DNA of 64,000 nucleotides from Ianthella basta (GCA_964019415.1 OZ025874.1:5623592-5687591), one strand, 5' to 3'. Shown: positions 32,420 through 44,341, numbered from the stretch's first letter. Numbers and translations: made by a program. Notes: generated by a model not told the origin, from the letters alone.

Positions 32420-33372
32420 GTGCGTGTGTGTGTGCATCACATTGTTTTGAATTGTTGTTCAAAGTGTCCAATTTTTCAGAGCACTCGTACCAAGTTTGTG
32501 AAGTTACTTCTTCCCCCCTCTCCCTCCTTGCCTCCCATCCCCCCTCTTACGTATTTATATAGGTTACAGTTGAGTATCGCATTGAGAAAGGACGAATGGT
32601 CCCTGTGCGTGTGCACACCATTGTCATCTCTATCCAACACTCTCCAGATGTCACTGTTGAGCAGATCCAGAAGGACCTTATGGAGAAGGTCATCAAGGTG
32701 CGACCTGATTGGTGGAAACTGGTCATGTGATGGTTGTGTGGGATCCCATTGGTGCAGATGGTTCTTGTGTGGAAGGGTGTCATTGGTGGAGAGAGGTCAT
32801 GTGACCTGTGGGGCTAGTTGAGGTAGACACATTGTGTTTGACCATACCATTATGACCCAGGAGTTAGTTGAGAGAAGAGAGAGCATGGACATGAACATAC
32901 TGTAGCTTGGTTGGTCTTGGTTTTGTCTCTGTGACGTATTGCCACAGTTGGATTGGAGATGTCCTTGCAACGTACATGTGTGTTTGCATTGCGATTGAGT
33001 GTAACAATATTATAGTACTGGCATTTGAACTTTGTGTTTGAAATGTGTCGCTTGTGACTAATTCTGAGCTGTGTGCAAATGACAAATGAGAGCTACGTAT
33101 GCATACTGAAGAACTGGTAGTGGATGGCTTATGGTATGGCGTGTATGTGTGTGGCTGTGTGCTACTTACGTAGCTTGTGATTTTGTGGTTGGTTTGTAGG
33201 TTGTTGTTCCAGCAAAGTACCTGGATGACCATACAGTGTACCATCTGCAGCCGTCAGGGAAATTTGTGATTGGTGGACCACAAGTGAGTGCGAAGAGAAG
33301 GGAGGCGTACATATATGAGGACATGGGAGGTGTTTGGGAGGGGAGAGGGAGGTGTGTGTGTGTGTGTGTGGA

Positions 33373-33419
<47 letters not shown>

Positions 33420-35841
33420 ATGATCTCAATAAGAAGACTGTGGTATGTGCTTGCATGTTTCTGTACAGTAGGTGTGTGAATATTTGTGCACAACTGAGTG
33501 TTTGTGGGGTTTTGTGTGAGCGCGTGCAAAATAATGTGTTGTGTGTTTCTGCTGAGTATATATGTATACTACACAGGTGGTAATGGTGGACTGCAGTGTT
33601 TGTGTAAGAGTATGTACTGTATGCCTCATAAAGAAATGTGACACTAAGTGGTAGTCGAAATCTGTGCACAGTTGACAATCAATTGTTTTCCCGTTGTTCC
33701 GTTGAACCATTGTTTTCTAATGCTTAACTGTTAACGGAACGCTGTTTACGGTTACTGTTTACAGCATTTCACAATGTTATCATACATGCAAAGTCCGAAA
33801 GGTGTGAGTATTTCGCTTGGTTGTCGCTGCAGTCAGTGCGCTTGGTGTTCAGTTATTCAGCGGTATGGAGAAGGTTCTTACACAGTATGAGGGCAATGGA
33901 TCGTTGAGATACGATGATAAAGAGTATTTTGAGTCGGCTAGGGTCCTTGTATTCTGTGGCAAGGACCCAGACAACGTTCCCATACGAATTTTCCTCTCAA
34001 AGTATAGTTAAACAATTTGCTGCAATGCACTGTCAGAACCATCTCGAAATCAATCGCCGAACATAATATCACACGCAGAGTGACGTACGTTCCTAAATAG
34101 TAGCGAATCTCACAGATTAATGGTTAACTGTTAATCAATAAAGGTTAACGACTATTAGTTACCCACTCCTCGATGGAGGATGAGAGTGTGCATTGTACTG
34201 TATATTATATGTATTGTTAATGTAAGTGAAGCATGTGCCATATTCTGACTTCTGTCCATTTGTACTCTGACTGTTGTTGCTAGGGTGATGCAGGACTGAC
34301 TGGCCGTAAGATCATTGTTGACACATATGGTGGGTGGGGTGCTCATGGAGGTGGGTGCTTCTCCGGGAAGGACTCGTCCAAAGTGGACCGCTCTGGTGCC
34401 TACGCTGCCCGCTGGATTGCCAAGAGCCTTGTGGCAGCCGGTCTCTGCAAGAGAGTTCTTATACAGGTACTGCACTGAGGGGAGGGGTGTGACAAGGAGC
34501 TGTGAGGGGAGGGGTGTGACAAGGAGCTGTGAGGGGAGAGGTGTGACAAGGAGTTGTGAGGGGAGGGGTGTGACAAGGAGCTGTGAGGGGAGGGGTGTGG
34601 CAAGGAGCTGTGAAAATTTGTGTTTCAATAAAGTGCTTGTTTTTGTACAAATTTAGTAAACCAACATTAAAACCTGACATTTCCCTTGTGCTGTGTGTAA
34701 GGGAATATTAATGCCATTTTATAATGCTTTGTTTTACTGCTACTTGATGTGAGGAAGTCTGCTAAAACCTCTTGGACGCTCTCCAGATACTATTTCAAGA
34801 GCAAAATATACTCTCTCATTTATTGTTGTCATCATAATAATAAGTACAGTGAAACCTGTCTAGCGCAACCACCTGTGGCCAGCCTATTTTAACTGACCTT
34901 TATAGAGAGGTGGCTGCCCTACAGAGGTAGATAATGTTAACTGACCTTTATAGAGAGGTGGCTGCCCTACAGAGATAGATAATGTTAACTGACCTTTATA
35001 GAGAGGTGGCTGCCCTACAGAGGTAGATAATGTTAACTGACCTTTATAGAGAGGTGGCTGCTCTACTGAGGTGGATTATGTTAACTGACCTTTATAAAGA
35101 GGTGGCTGCCCTACAGAGGTAGATTACAATGTTTCAGTGCTGTTTGGGCCCAGGGAGGCTGGGTGTTTAAGAGAGCTGGCTGCCTAACTCAGTGACCATC
35201 TTAGACAGGTTTGACTCTAGTCAGTAATGTGTTTGGCAGTTGAACAAAGCACACCATGGACTTAACTACACTAGTGTGTGAACAAGTGGTGTACATTTGT
35301 TTGCATACCTAGTGGATGTGTATCCATTTCCTTCCTGTCCTCCGGCATCTCATCAGGTTGCGTATGCCATTGGCATTGCCGAGCCTGTCTCCATCCATGT
35401 TGACACATATGGCACAGGAGTGAAGACAGATGACGAGCTCCTCACTATTGTTGTCAAGAACTTTGACCTTCGACCAGGGGTCATCATCAGGTGAGTCTGT
35501 CGGCTGTCATCAGCAATGGTGGTAGAATATAATTATCTCACCTGTTTATCTCAAAGGGTTGCACCTACCCTCTGAGTGCTTTGAAGAAGCCACAGTACTG
35601 GTGTAGTGCTACATGGAATACCCCAAGTGTTCCCTGACCTGTTTGCACTAGCATGTCTCCACTTGTGGCGTTGCATTGTTGTCTGTGTTGAGCGATAGTA
35701 TGCATACGTACTAGGAGGTGTTTCTGCTGGTGTTTTAGGGACTTGAACCTCTGCCAGCCAATATTCCAGAAGACAGCTTGTTATGGACATTTTGGAAGAA
35801 GTGAATTTCCATGGGAACAGCCAAAGAAATTAAGTGTCTGA
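29547..35841 (+). CDS. MAT: S-adenosylmethionine synthetase (methionine adenosyltransferase), complete
   Basis: Makes S-adenosylmethionine from methionine and ATP in the cytosol, as a homo-oligomer. Ten exons: 29547-29643, 30397-30474, 30885-31007, 31743-31855, 32194-32337, 32563-32697, 33200-33283, 34284-34466, 35357-35490, 35739-35841. All junctions keep phase; the product is 397 residues, the usual animal length (about 395). Visible signatures are the N-terminal [17 protein letters not shown] (ATP/methionine site), the [15 protein letters not shown] hexapeptide region, and the Gly-rich [12 protein letters not shown] loop followed by FSGKD. The C-terminal part includes YGHFGR. The residue before FSGKD is Cys where vertebrate enzymes have Ala. 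Several 5' splice sites are followed at once by GT repeats or minisatellites (exons 2, 5 and 8). Introns 7 and 8 carry inserted elements. Confidence 0.95.
30496..30720. repeat. 20-base minisatellite in MAT intron 2
   Basis: About eight copies of a tgtgtgaatgtgtgtacatg unit, starting about 20 bases downstream of the 5' splice site of exon 2 (30474/30475). Confidence 0.9.
31290..31318. repeat. (CA)n microsatellite in MAT intron 3
   Basis: A short CA tract of about 14 units between exons 3 and 4. Confidence 0.9.
32338..32432 (+). repeat. (GT)n microsatellite forming the 5' splice site of MAT exon 5
   Basis: The exon ends GACACAG at 32337, and the intron is GT repeated about 45 times from its first base. 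The donor is therefore gtgtgt rather than gtaagt, and any GT in the tract could act as an alternative donor. Confidence 0.95.
33670..34165. mobile_element. Element-like insertion in MAT intron 7 with a small ORF
   Basis: A block of unusual composition between MAT exons 7 and 8, bounded by gttaac-rich segments (taactgttaacgg near 33728 and ggttaactgttaatc near 34122). It contains a 64-residue open frame (33817-34011 including stop; [20 protein letters not shown]) that I do not recognise. The ends resemble hAT-type termini only loosely and no clean inverted repeat was found, so the classification is weak. Confidence 0.3.
34480..34612. repeat. 27-base minisatellite in MAT intron 8
   Basis: Five copies of a unit like ggggtgtgacaaggagctg with tgaggggag, starting 13 bases after the 5' splice site of exon 8 (34466/34467). 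Confidence 0.9.
34847..35217. mobile_element. TA-flanked MITE with internal tandem repeats in MAT intron 8
   Basis: Terminal repeats CAGTGAAACCTGTCTA and, from the right inward, GAGTCAAACCTGTCTA, flanked by TA. Inside are four to five tandem copies of a unit of about 56 bases (gacctttatagagaggtgg, ctgccctacagagg). TIRs of the CAGT-AACCT kind are common in pogo/mariner-derived MITEs; that label is inference. Confidence 0.7.
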
Positions 35842-37079
35842 AAACTATATTCTGAGATTATTGAATTTGGCGGTTTAGATGCATTCATATTCCAATTAGC
35901 AAATTATGACACGAATATATTTTACAATTATTGCTAACAAGATGGTAATTGTTCGTCAGTTTGGCACATATAATTGTTGCATGCTGCAAACGTGTTGTCA
36001 ATGATTTTGTGTGTTAATGGCACAACAAGAATTTGGCCACTGCATAAAGCCTGTACGTGTGACCATCACAGAAATGCAGGCATATTGAATTATCAGAAGC
36101 ATGCATGTAGTTAATGTTGCTTGTTGTTAATGCATGCATGGGGCAATACCAGCTGAGGTCCGGAATAATTGGATTCAACTGGATCTGGAGGGATCGAATC
36201 ATAGCAAAATTGAAGAATTTGGCAAAAATGATACAAAATTAGTATCAACATTGATCTATGGACGGGGCCAATGATATGGATGCTAGCTTGTAGCTAGCTG
36301 TGCTATGGCTGCTGCAGCATACTTGAGCTTGAAAGACAATGTTTGGAACTACACATGGTAAGGAAAGAAGGGGGGAAGGAAGGTGAATTCACCACCATCA
36401 AGGGAAAAATGCCAGTGAACGGACCAGCACCGGCAACTTCCAGATCTTTAGCCGACCCTTTAGCACCCGGGTCACTGGTCACTGCCAACAGCCACTGATC
36501 CATTCCCTCCTTATATACCAATGTGGGCGGGCTCTATCCAGAGCCTCCTTTGAAACTCCCACACCATGCACAGTCAGTGCCTAGATCTGATCTGAAGATC
36601 TGGAGGTTGCCGGTGCTGGTTCGGTTCACTGCCATTTTTCCCTTCCCCCCTTCTTTCCTTACCATGTGTAGTTCGATCCGAACGTTGTCTTTCATTCGTG
36701 TCACCATGGTACATAGACCATCTTAATTATACTTGAGCTTGCTATCCTTTTCATCAAAAATATTTCCTGCAACAAGTCCAGCTGCACATTGTCAGTTATA
36801 GCTAGCTTCGTACATGTCATGATTATGTGGTGAATTTTGCGAGTCATTAGACATGGTGAGTACTGATAGTACGTATAGGCGGCTTCTTGTTTGGACTATC
36901 AATTACACAAACAAAGTTACTTCATAATTTGCTGCAACACTGCCTGTCACATGCAGGCTTTGAACATCAGGCACACATGCATGCAAGCCTGGATAGATAG
37001 CCCCTACATCTTGGGTATATATAGAGTGTAACTCCGGTGAAGTTGAAGATGTCGTACATTGTCTCTTGAGGTGTCTGAC
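35842..37079. other. Gene-free stretch downstream of MAT
   Basis: No gene seen. It contains the MAT 3' flank, scattered direct repeats, and the fold-back element at 36332-36728 (listed separately). Confidence 0.5.
36332..36728. mobile_element. Fold-back element flanked by a 13-base direct repeat
   Basis: Two arms of about 100-118 bases (36331-36448 and 36593-36693) are inverted copies of each other. For example, aaagaaggggggaag on the left pairs with cttcccccct on the right, and agcaccggcaac pairs with gttgccggtgct. They are separated by about 145 bases. The whole is bracketed by ATACTTGAGCTTG at 36319-36331 and 36729-36741. A 13-base duplication is long for a DNA transposon and short-to-typical for target-primed insertion. 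Confidence 0.65.
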
Positions 37080-37286
37080 ATGGAACAGCCAGCGAAAATC
37101 ATTGCTGAAGATGATTCAACCCAGCCAGGATGGTGCCATAACTACAACCAGGATCTTAACCCAAGCTTATCGCAGCCACCAACTGGTTGCCCAGCTGTCT
37201 ATCATGTGGAAAGCAAGATTTGGTTACATGTAACTACTATTATGTCTGTGTTAATTTATAATCTCAATGTTAATGCTCATGAGTAA
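37080..37286 (+). CDS. Small orphan ORF (68 residues), hypothetical
   Basis: An open frame from ATG 37080 (gacATGG) to the stop at 37286, with a TATA-like tatatatag about 60 bases upstream (37017). The product (starts MEQPAKIIAEDDSTQPGW) has no family I recognise. It could be a first exon, with a weak donor after ESKIWLH, or chance. It is convergent with the ATP-grasp gene that ends at 37818. Confidence 0.2.
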   Translation: MEQPAKIIAEDDSTQPGWCHNYNQDLNPSLSQPPTGCPAVYHVESKIWLHVTTIMSVLIYNLNVNAHE

Positions 37287-37817
37287 CAATAACTATATTA
37301 TGTGCTCATGACTCATGTAGCTAAGTGCTACTTTGGACCACATTGTGTCTTAGTGCCTGTGTGGCATGATGCACTTTAATATCCTTGATTGATTGATGGA
37401 TTGATTGATATATATAGCAATACAGGGTATGAGCCCTAAGGTGAGCAAACATACAACAATAGCATAAACAATGAGCTGGATGTGCTGAGAGATGTACTGT
37501 GGTACAAAGGAGTATGCATGCATATACTGACTGTGCACACATGTGACGTACCCCTTCCCTTGCCTCTTGGTCACATGTCTACTGACCAAGCAGCATGCAT
37601 CGAGGTGAGCCAAAAAAGCAGGCCAAAGATACCAGACCACCCTTTCCGCGGCCATTTTGTTAGCGGAACTGGTGGACTGGGAATGAAACTAACATCAGCT
37701 CATACAGAAAATATAACTTTAAAGTAATCTTAAACATTATTATACACAAACAATGGGATATATAATTATATGCTTTATATCAACATTCATCTGTCACATT
37801 ACAGAGTGGATTGAGTG

Positions 37818-39140
37818 TCAAATAACTGGAGACAGATTGGGTTTCAAGAGCATCTTGCCAATGACAGCTTTAGCCTTGCTAACAAGCGTATTGTAGTCGG
37901 CATCATACATGGCGAACCTCACAAGAAGCTTCCCAACTGAAGCAGACTGTTCAATGATGGTATCCTCACACACAAGTACTTCCATCCCTGGGCCACTGTG
38001 GGTGATGGCTCCATCTCTTTTGCAATCCTCCTTCAGGTATCTAAAATCTAAGAACTCTCTAGCCACTCCTTCTCCATATGTGAAGACGTTAAACAGACCA
38101 CCCACCTTGCCATCACCAAGAGGTGGCTGCACAATCTTCTTTGAAGCCCCACATGCAAGCTGAACCACTGCCTTGTACATTTCACAAGCAGGCCACATTG
38201 CCCTGTACATGTAGGTAAAAGAGTAGGTGAACCTTCCATTCACTTCCACAAGATCCATACGGGGGCCTCTCCTCCAGATTTCAATACTAGTGAATGTGCT
38301 CCTCAACTTGAACCTTTGACCAATCTCCTGACAGAAATCTGTAACTTCCTTCAAAAGTTGTCCCGATATACACGATGGAACAATCCAGGCCAGTGGGGAG
38401 TGCTTGCGTTTGGTGTAGTAAACGGTATCTCCTGGTATGTACAGTGAATAGGTGCCTTCAGCATCAAACCACCCATCTATAGTGTACAGTTTGGCGTTCT
38501 CCACTAGCTCCTCCACAACAACAACGTTCTGCAAGGCAAGGGGATACTTGTCCACGTCAATGCAAGCCTCAAACAATTCCTTGTACACAGCAAAGTAAGG
38601 AGTTGTGTATGTTCGCAGATTTGCAAGACTGGTCTCCATCTCTTCCTCACTACGGACACAGAAACAGCCCTTGGCAGCGTACAGAAATGGGGTCTTGATG
38701 AAGCAGGGGTACCGCACCTTCTCCCTCCATTCTTCCTTGTTGCTGCTGCTGTCCAGCATGATGTAGTCGAACCACAGCTTGGACTCCTCTGTCTTTCTAG
38801 AGTAGTACTTGTGGAAGCATAGGAACATTGATTCTGCGGATGGGCCTGGAAGGCCACAGCGCTCACTCACCGCCGCAGCGACGATTGATGCCAAATCATG
38901 CCCCCCTATCACGCCATCCATCGCCTTGTCCTTCGCATACTCCACTGCTCTGTCAATATAAGTGGTGATCGTTCCGGGCTCCCGTAGGAAGCTGACGTAA
39001 TCTTCCGAGAGGACGGACTCCCTGGCGTTCTCGCTAATCTCCAGATAGCGCAGTTCGTATTCTTTCCCGTCGCTGATCAGGGCACCTTCGTGGCGGTCGG
39101 ACTTGCCCGGAAGGACAACCAGAGCCTTGAACGTCGCCAT
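37818..39140 (-). CDS. Intronless ATP-grasp-fold protein, substrate unknown
   Basis: 440 residues in one exon from ATG at 39140 (CGATGGCG) to the stop at 37818. The overall layout suggests an ATP-grasp ligase: an N-terminal alpha/beta preATP-grasp region (MATFKALVVLPGKSDR, VIGGHDLASIVAAA), then a candidate ATP-binding Lys (YPCFIKTP, about residue 146). A hinge VVVVEELVENAK and the metal-binding motif DLVEVNGRF (Glu and Asn about residues 299-301) follow. ATP-grasp enzymes join a carboxylate to an amine or similar nucleophile via an acyl phosphate. The nearest style is amino-acid ligase or carbamoyl-phosphate-synthase-like proteins that are commonest in bacteria. The lack of introns in an intron-rich neighbourhood fits retroposition or lateral transfer, both inference. 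It shares a 101-base promoter region with the gene at 39242. Confidence 0.65.
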   Translation of the reverse strand: MATFKALVVLPGKSDRHEGALISDGKEYELRYLEISENARESVLSEDYVSFLREPGTITTYIDRAVEYAKDKAMDGVIGGHDLASIVAAAVSERCGLPGPSAESMFLCFHKYYSRKTEESKLWFDYIMLDSSSNKEEWREKVRYPCFIKTPFLYAAKGCFCVRSEEEMETSLANLRTYTTPYFAVYKELFEACIDVDKYPLALQNVVVVEELVENAKLYTIDGWFDAEGTYSLYIPGDTVYYTKRKHSPLAWIVPSCISGQLLKEVTDFCQEIGQRFKLRSTFTSIEIWRRGPRMDLVEVNGRFTYSFTYMYRAMWPACEMYKAVVQLACGASKKIVQPPLGDGKVGGLFNVFTYGEGVAREFLDFRYLKEDCKRDGAITHSGPGMEVLVCEDTIIEQSASVGKLLVRFAMYDADYNTLVSKAKAVIGKMLLKPNLSPVI

Positions 39141-39241
39141 CGCAGTTACTATACTTTAATACACAGGAGATAGGCACGACTGAACCAGTGAGACGACAAG
39201 TACTCTCTGGGGGCATGTAGCAGCTAGGGGTTGGAAAGCAG
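39141..39241. promoter_or_regulatory. Bidirectional promoter region between ATP-grasp gene and small membrane-protein gene
   Basis: Only 101 bases separate the two divergent start codons (39140 on - and 39242 on +). No TATA box was seen, so the two genes probably share a promoter. Confidence 0.5.
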
Positions 39242-39896
39242 ATGACGACCCACGGACCCAGTCAGTCTGGAGTTGTGGAAAAGGTCGACACAGTCGGTCT
39301 AGGGGAATTCCCCCATCAGATTACCATCATGAACACAGGGTTTTCTTCAGTTTTGGGCTGGTGAGCATTCTCCGTGTAGAGTAGTACTTGTAACCTGTGC
39401 TCGCCCTATGTGGCGATTTGTTAACTTGCAAGTGATGCTGTGCTTGTTCCAATCGTAGTATTCTGAATGTGTAGAAGCTGCTAGCTAACTTGCTGTACCA
39501 TGTGATGCAGGTAGCTACTGCAGTGGTAGGCCGAGGCCTAGTCACAAGTCAGGTGGTGTACAAGGGTGTGCTGGCTGCACATGATAATGTGTGCACATGT
39601 TGCTCATACTACATCTCCACATTACACCAGAGTAATGTTTATTGATCCCATGCTATTTTAGGACATCTTTGACAATTGCAGTTGGTGGCTCATTGTTATT
39701 TGCGCGGAGACAAATCCAAAAGAGACATGAAGAGCAAACAGCACCAGGCTCACGTCCTCTGGAGAAGACTGGCTGGGAAGAGAGAGTAGCTCAGATTGAG
39801 GCAGCTCAGCAGTCTTCAGTTAATACAGGACAGCAGGCTCAGGAGCAGAGTGCCTCCACTGGACTGGCAGACTCTGATAAACCTCAAGATTCATAA
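39242..39896 (+). CDS. Small single-pass membrane protein, two exons, hypothetical
   Basis: Exon 1 is 39242-39360 (ATG to a donor TGgtgagc) and exon 2 is 39662-39896 (TAA). The junction completes a Trp codon and the product is 117 residues. The predicted order is a polar N-terminus (MTTHGPSQSGVVEKVD), a hydrophobic segment around residues 39-53 (VLGWTSLTIAVGGSLLFA) followed by basic ARRQIQKRH, and a Gln/Ser-rich acidic tail. The positive residues after the segment suggest a membrane anchor. I do not recognise the family. Its start lies 101 bases from the divergent ATP-grasp gene. Confidence 0.6.
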
Positions 39897-40142
39897 GGCA
39901 CTTCTTACTCCCTCTATTTATTCATGTGTATGTATTGTCCTGGATGAACACATACTATTATGATATTGATGTTGTGCATGTAATGTGTATTAGTTTTGGC
40001 CAGTGGAGAGGGTTGGGTACGACACTAGTTACAGTTGATGCATTCGAATTCATTTCACTTCCTGCTTCATCATCAGTCAACATAATTAGGCATTAATAGA
40101 AACAAACCCCACATAATCACAGGAACGCAACAGTTAGTGCAT

Positions 40143-40404
40143 TCAATCACTGTCAAATTTGATGCTGTTGACGTTAGTGTCAATTGTTCCTCCACGGTAG
40201 GTCCCTCTTTTCTTCTTTGTCTTCTCATGGCGGAAGGACTTGCCTGGAACATGGCACAGTGGAGGGGACCACATTGAGTAACCATTCTCCTTATGATACC
40301 AGTACATACGCACACATGTACACAATGTATAAGAAATGCAATACAATACACCACACTGGGCCACCATTTGGACGTATATTATATAGTGTGTGGATGTTTG
40401 TGTG

Positions 40405-40467
<63 letters not shown>

Positions 40468-40509
40468 TGTGTGTGTGGATGTTTGTGTGTGTGTGCGTGT
40501 GTGTGTGTG

Positions 40510-40541
<32 letters not shown>

Positions 40542-40574
40542 TGTGTGTGGATGTGTGTGTGTGTGTGTGCGTGC

Positions 40575-40608
<34 letters not shown>

Positions 40609-43600
40609 ATGTACTGTTTGTGTATGTACCTTTGGTATGCTGAAATACATCATGCGCTTTCTCTCCCCACGAACCAGCAGCACCTTTCTGAGTTTGTGGG
40701 AGTTGAGGAGGGAGATGAAATGAGAGAAGAGGAAGGGACGTGGGTGAATTGGCAGCTTGTGGTCATCATATCACAGTATTGGTAGGTGAATGAAGAAAAT
40801 GGACATTAAGGTGGACACCCGCATGTTTACAGCAATACCACTTGTTGCATAGTCATCACGAACACCTTCTGAAGAGGAAACTGGAATGCCCACTGTCCCA
40901 GTTATATATTCATGGAAATTGCATAAGACCACAGACACAGGAAGGACACCTAGGCCCTGGCGAGGCCTGAAGACACCACCCAAATGGAGAGGAGTCACTG
41001 CAAACAGTAGTCACATGACACGGTGAGGAGACGCACATAAGGAGTGTGTACCTTGGCGTGGAATGAGTTGTCTGCTAGTCGTGGATCAACCAACACCTCA
41101 TCATCCTTGACTCGCTTGAAAGGTGAGTTTGGCAAGGACGACTTGTGCTGTGAGACAAGAGGGAAATATGGTCATTCACAGTGCACTCTACAACACGGAA
41201 CACAGGACACTTCAGCTGAACATACCAAACAGCATCTGTAAACAGGCCTTGCAACTTGCACTATATATTGTCATACCTATTAGTGTGCTATCCATATAAA
41301 TCAATACAGTGGAAAGTATGGCTAAACAGTGACCAAACTACTGCATACACTTTAACTTTCGTGGGTTTTCGTGGATCAGCAGCCACCTGTGAAAGTTTCA
41401 TCCTGCGAAAATTTACACCAGGTTCTAACTAGCCCGACCTAAGACCCTGGAACTTTTAAAATAAAACATTAAAATTGTAAAAACTCGTGATCCACGAAAG
41501 TTTAACCCCGAAAGTTAAAGTATACATGGTAGCCATTTTCCTGCCTGAAACACCATCCTAACAGAATCCCCAGCACCAAAATGCTTGAGTCAGGGCTATG
41601 CACATACAATACACAGATGGAATACATGCTTCAATGAACGACTCCTGACTACACCCACCTTTGCTGACTGCTTTTTATTTTTTGCCTGAGGCATTGTTGA
41701 TGGTGTCACGGACTGCGACTTCACCAGACTGCCTGTAAAGATGTTGCAATACAGATCACATCACTGATAAATGGACAAGCCAGAACAATACCAGTGTCCA
41801 CAGAGACCAAACAACTCTCACTACTGATTAGTGTGCAAAGGTATATAATTACACAGCGCACTCTACTTTGGGAAACACCCTAATGCACATGCCTTGAAGT
41901 GCTGTTGACAAACCCGTCTATGAAGTGTGTGTCTACTATAGCACAGAGTAGTCTGTGTGTAGAATTGACACACACAATGGACCAATCTCCAATTCCACAC
42001 AACAAAGTGCACTATGCTACAGTAGAACTCCTCTGTATCCATAGCAACGTGATTACCCCTGGTTGGCACAGCTACTGGTGCACACAAGCTACGCCAGCTG
42101 CACATCGAGAACCACTCAACCACGGCAAGAGGCCTCAACTAGACAGCAACGGTAGGTACAACACTGGCAAATCAAGGGCCTTGACAAGAAAGTCTCACGC
42201 TCGAAGAACAGGTAAGTTGGATGTCAGGGCTGGGGAAGGTTGTCTTATCTGCTCAGGCCAGTTGAAATGCTAGGGAATCCTATGGCGTCTAATAAGAACA
42301 TTAAAATGGCCACTTTGCTCAAAGTTTAAGTGTTCCCTCGCTCAGATCGTATTGACAAGGGTTAGAGACGTAAGCAAGAGGACAGCAATTCACTTCATTT
42401 GTTTTACTAACAGATGAAAATGTTTTCAGCAAAAGATAGACATGAAGCCTTTAATGGTAAAATACAGTAGCTCCTGTTGCAAAACTTTGGTCCAGCCATG
42501 GGTGGGGTGATCGGAGCGGTTTCCCAGCCAGAATGTCTATTAATGTATGTGCAATAGAAGCCAGTACTTCTACACACATAGCTCACTGGAGGGTACAAGT
42601 GAAACTCACTCAAGGGGGTGGACGGAGCAGATGGTGTTGTCTCAGATTCTGCATCACTGTCTGAATCACTGGAGTCAGAGCTGTCCACAGCAGCACCTCC
42701 TTTAGCTTTGACACCATTACTAGGGGATTTTGCTGGGGATTTCTCACCAGTCACACCGGATGCCTTTGTTGGACTACCAGAGTTCACCTTGGCACTGCTC
42801 TTGCTATTTGTTGCACCACCTGGTGCATTCCTGTCATTCTTCAACTTCTTCTGTTCTTTTAGCTGAGTCTCTTTTAAGCCTTGTTTTGCTTGAGCACCAT
42901 GCTTGGGAATCGTGGCCTTTGAACCCTTGCTCACGTCCTCCTCTTCCTCCTCATCACTGGAGCTGTCGGAGCTCGAAGCTGAGGAGGACTGGCGGGCAGG
43001 TACCTTTGTTGCCTTGGCAACTTTGGATGTGTCCCCAGCAGCTTTAGTAGTGCTTTCTTCTTCTGAACTAGAACTATCTGAGCTTGAGGAAGCTGTTCTA
43101 CCATTTCTCAACAACTGCCCTTCTGGTGCTTTTCCAACTTTCTTCACAGGTGACTTTGGTCCTCTCTCCTCCTCTGTACTGCTAGAATCGGAGGAAGTTG
43201 TGTTGGGGCGTGGTGTTTTGGCCACTGGGGATTTCTGACTCAGCGGGGAAGATTTCGTTGGAGTACTGTGTTGCAATGGAATGCTCCTTTCAAGATCTGA
43301 TCCCGATCTGCTGGATTCAGAGTCACTACTTGCTCCTTTGGCCACCTCCTTCTTGGTAGCCCCTACTGTAATGCAAGAGGGAACATTGCAACATAACAAG
43401 AAGATACTGCAGATCTGGCACGATTCAATTACATCTCTCCTCCCTCAATTAACTGTGCAGTGAAGCACATACAAACACACAACCAGTTACAGTACAAAGA
43501 GCCCCCCCAATGCTACAGCAAGTTGGTCTCACTCAACACACCTTTAGATGGCTTGGCAGGAACAGGAGCCTCCTCTTCTGAGGAGGAGGAGGAAGAGCTG

Positions 43601-44202
43601 TCTTCCTCAGATGATGATGACTCTTGCTTGTGCTTAGCTGCTGTCACTTGTTTTGTAACCTTAGTGACTTTAGCTGTTTTAGTGGCAGACTTCGCTGGGG
43701 CACAAGGGGCAGTGGGCTTGGTTGCAATCCCAGAGTCTACTTCCATTTCATCTTCACTAGAACTTGAAGTTGAACTGGATCTGTTGCTTCCCTGCTTTGT
43801 AGTAGGTGGCACGTTTTTCTTACTCTTCTCAGGTTCCGATTCTGAACTTGAATCCGAACTTGAATCTGAACTTGAAGTGTCATGAGTCTTTTGCAGCACC
43901 TTCTGTTTCTGTGCAATATGGGGCTGTTTGGAAGCAACCTTTGTGGCCTGTTTCTGGACAGGGGGAGCAGTACTCTCGCTGTCACTGTCACTGTCACTGG
44001 ACGATGAACTGTCTTCCTCTTGTTGTTGTTGTGGTTTCCTTTGAGCAGGTTTTGCAACAGGAGTAGGCTTAGTCTGTGTAGACTTTGGCTGCAAAGACAG
44101 CAACACAATTGAGGGAAGAACAAAGCCCATGTAGCATACACAACACATATGCCACAAACACACACACGCACACACACACACACACGCACACACACACACA
44201 CA

Positions 44203-44273
<71 letters not shown>

Positions 44274-44286
44274 ACACACACACACA

Positions 44287-44341
<55 letters not shown>

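Noticed and set aside
39508..39583. Possible extra middle exon of the small membrane-protein gene (after gatgcag)
   Set aside because: Joining it to exon 1 (39360) gives an immediate stop; the direct 39360/39662 junction keeps frame.
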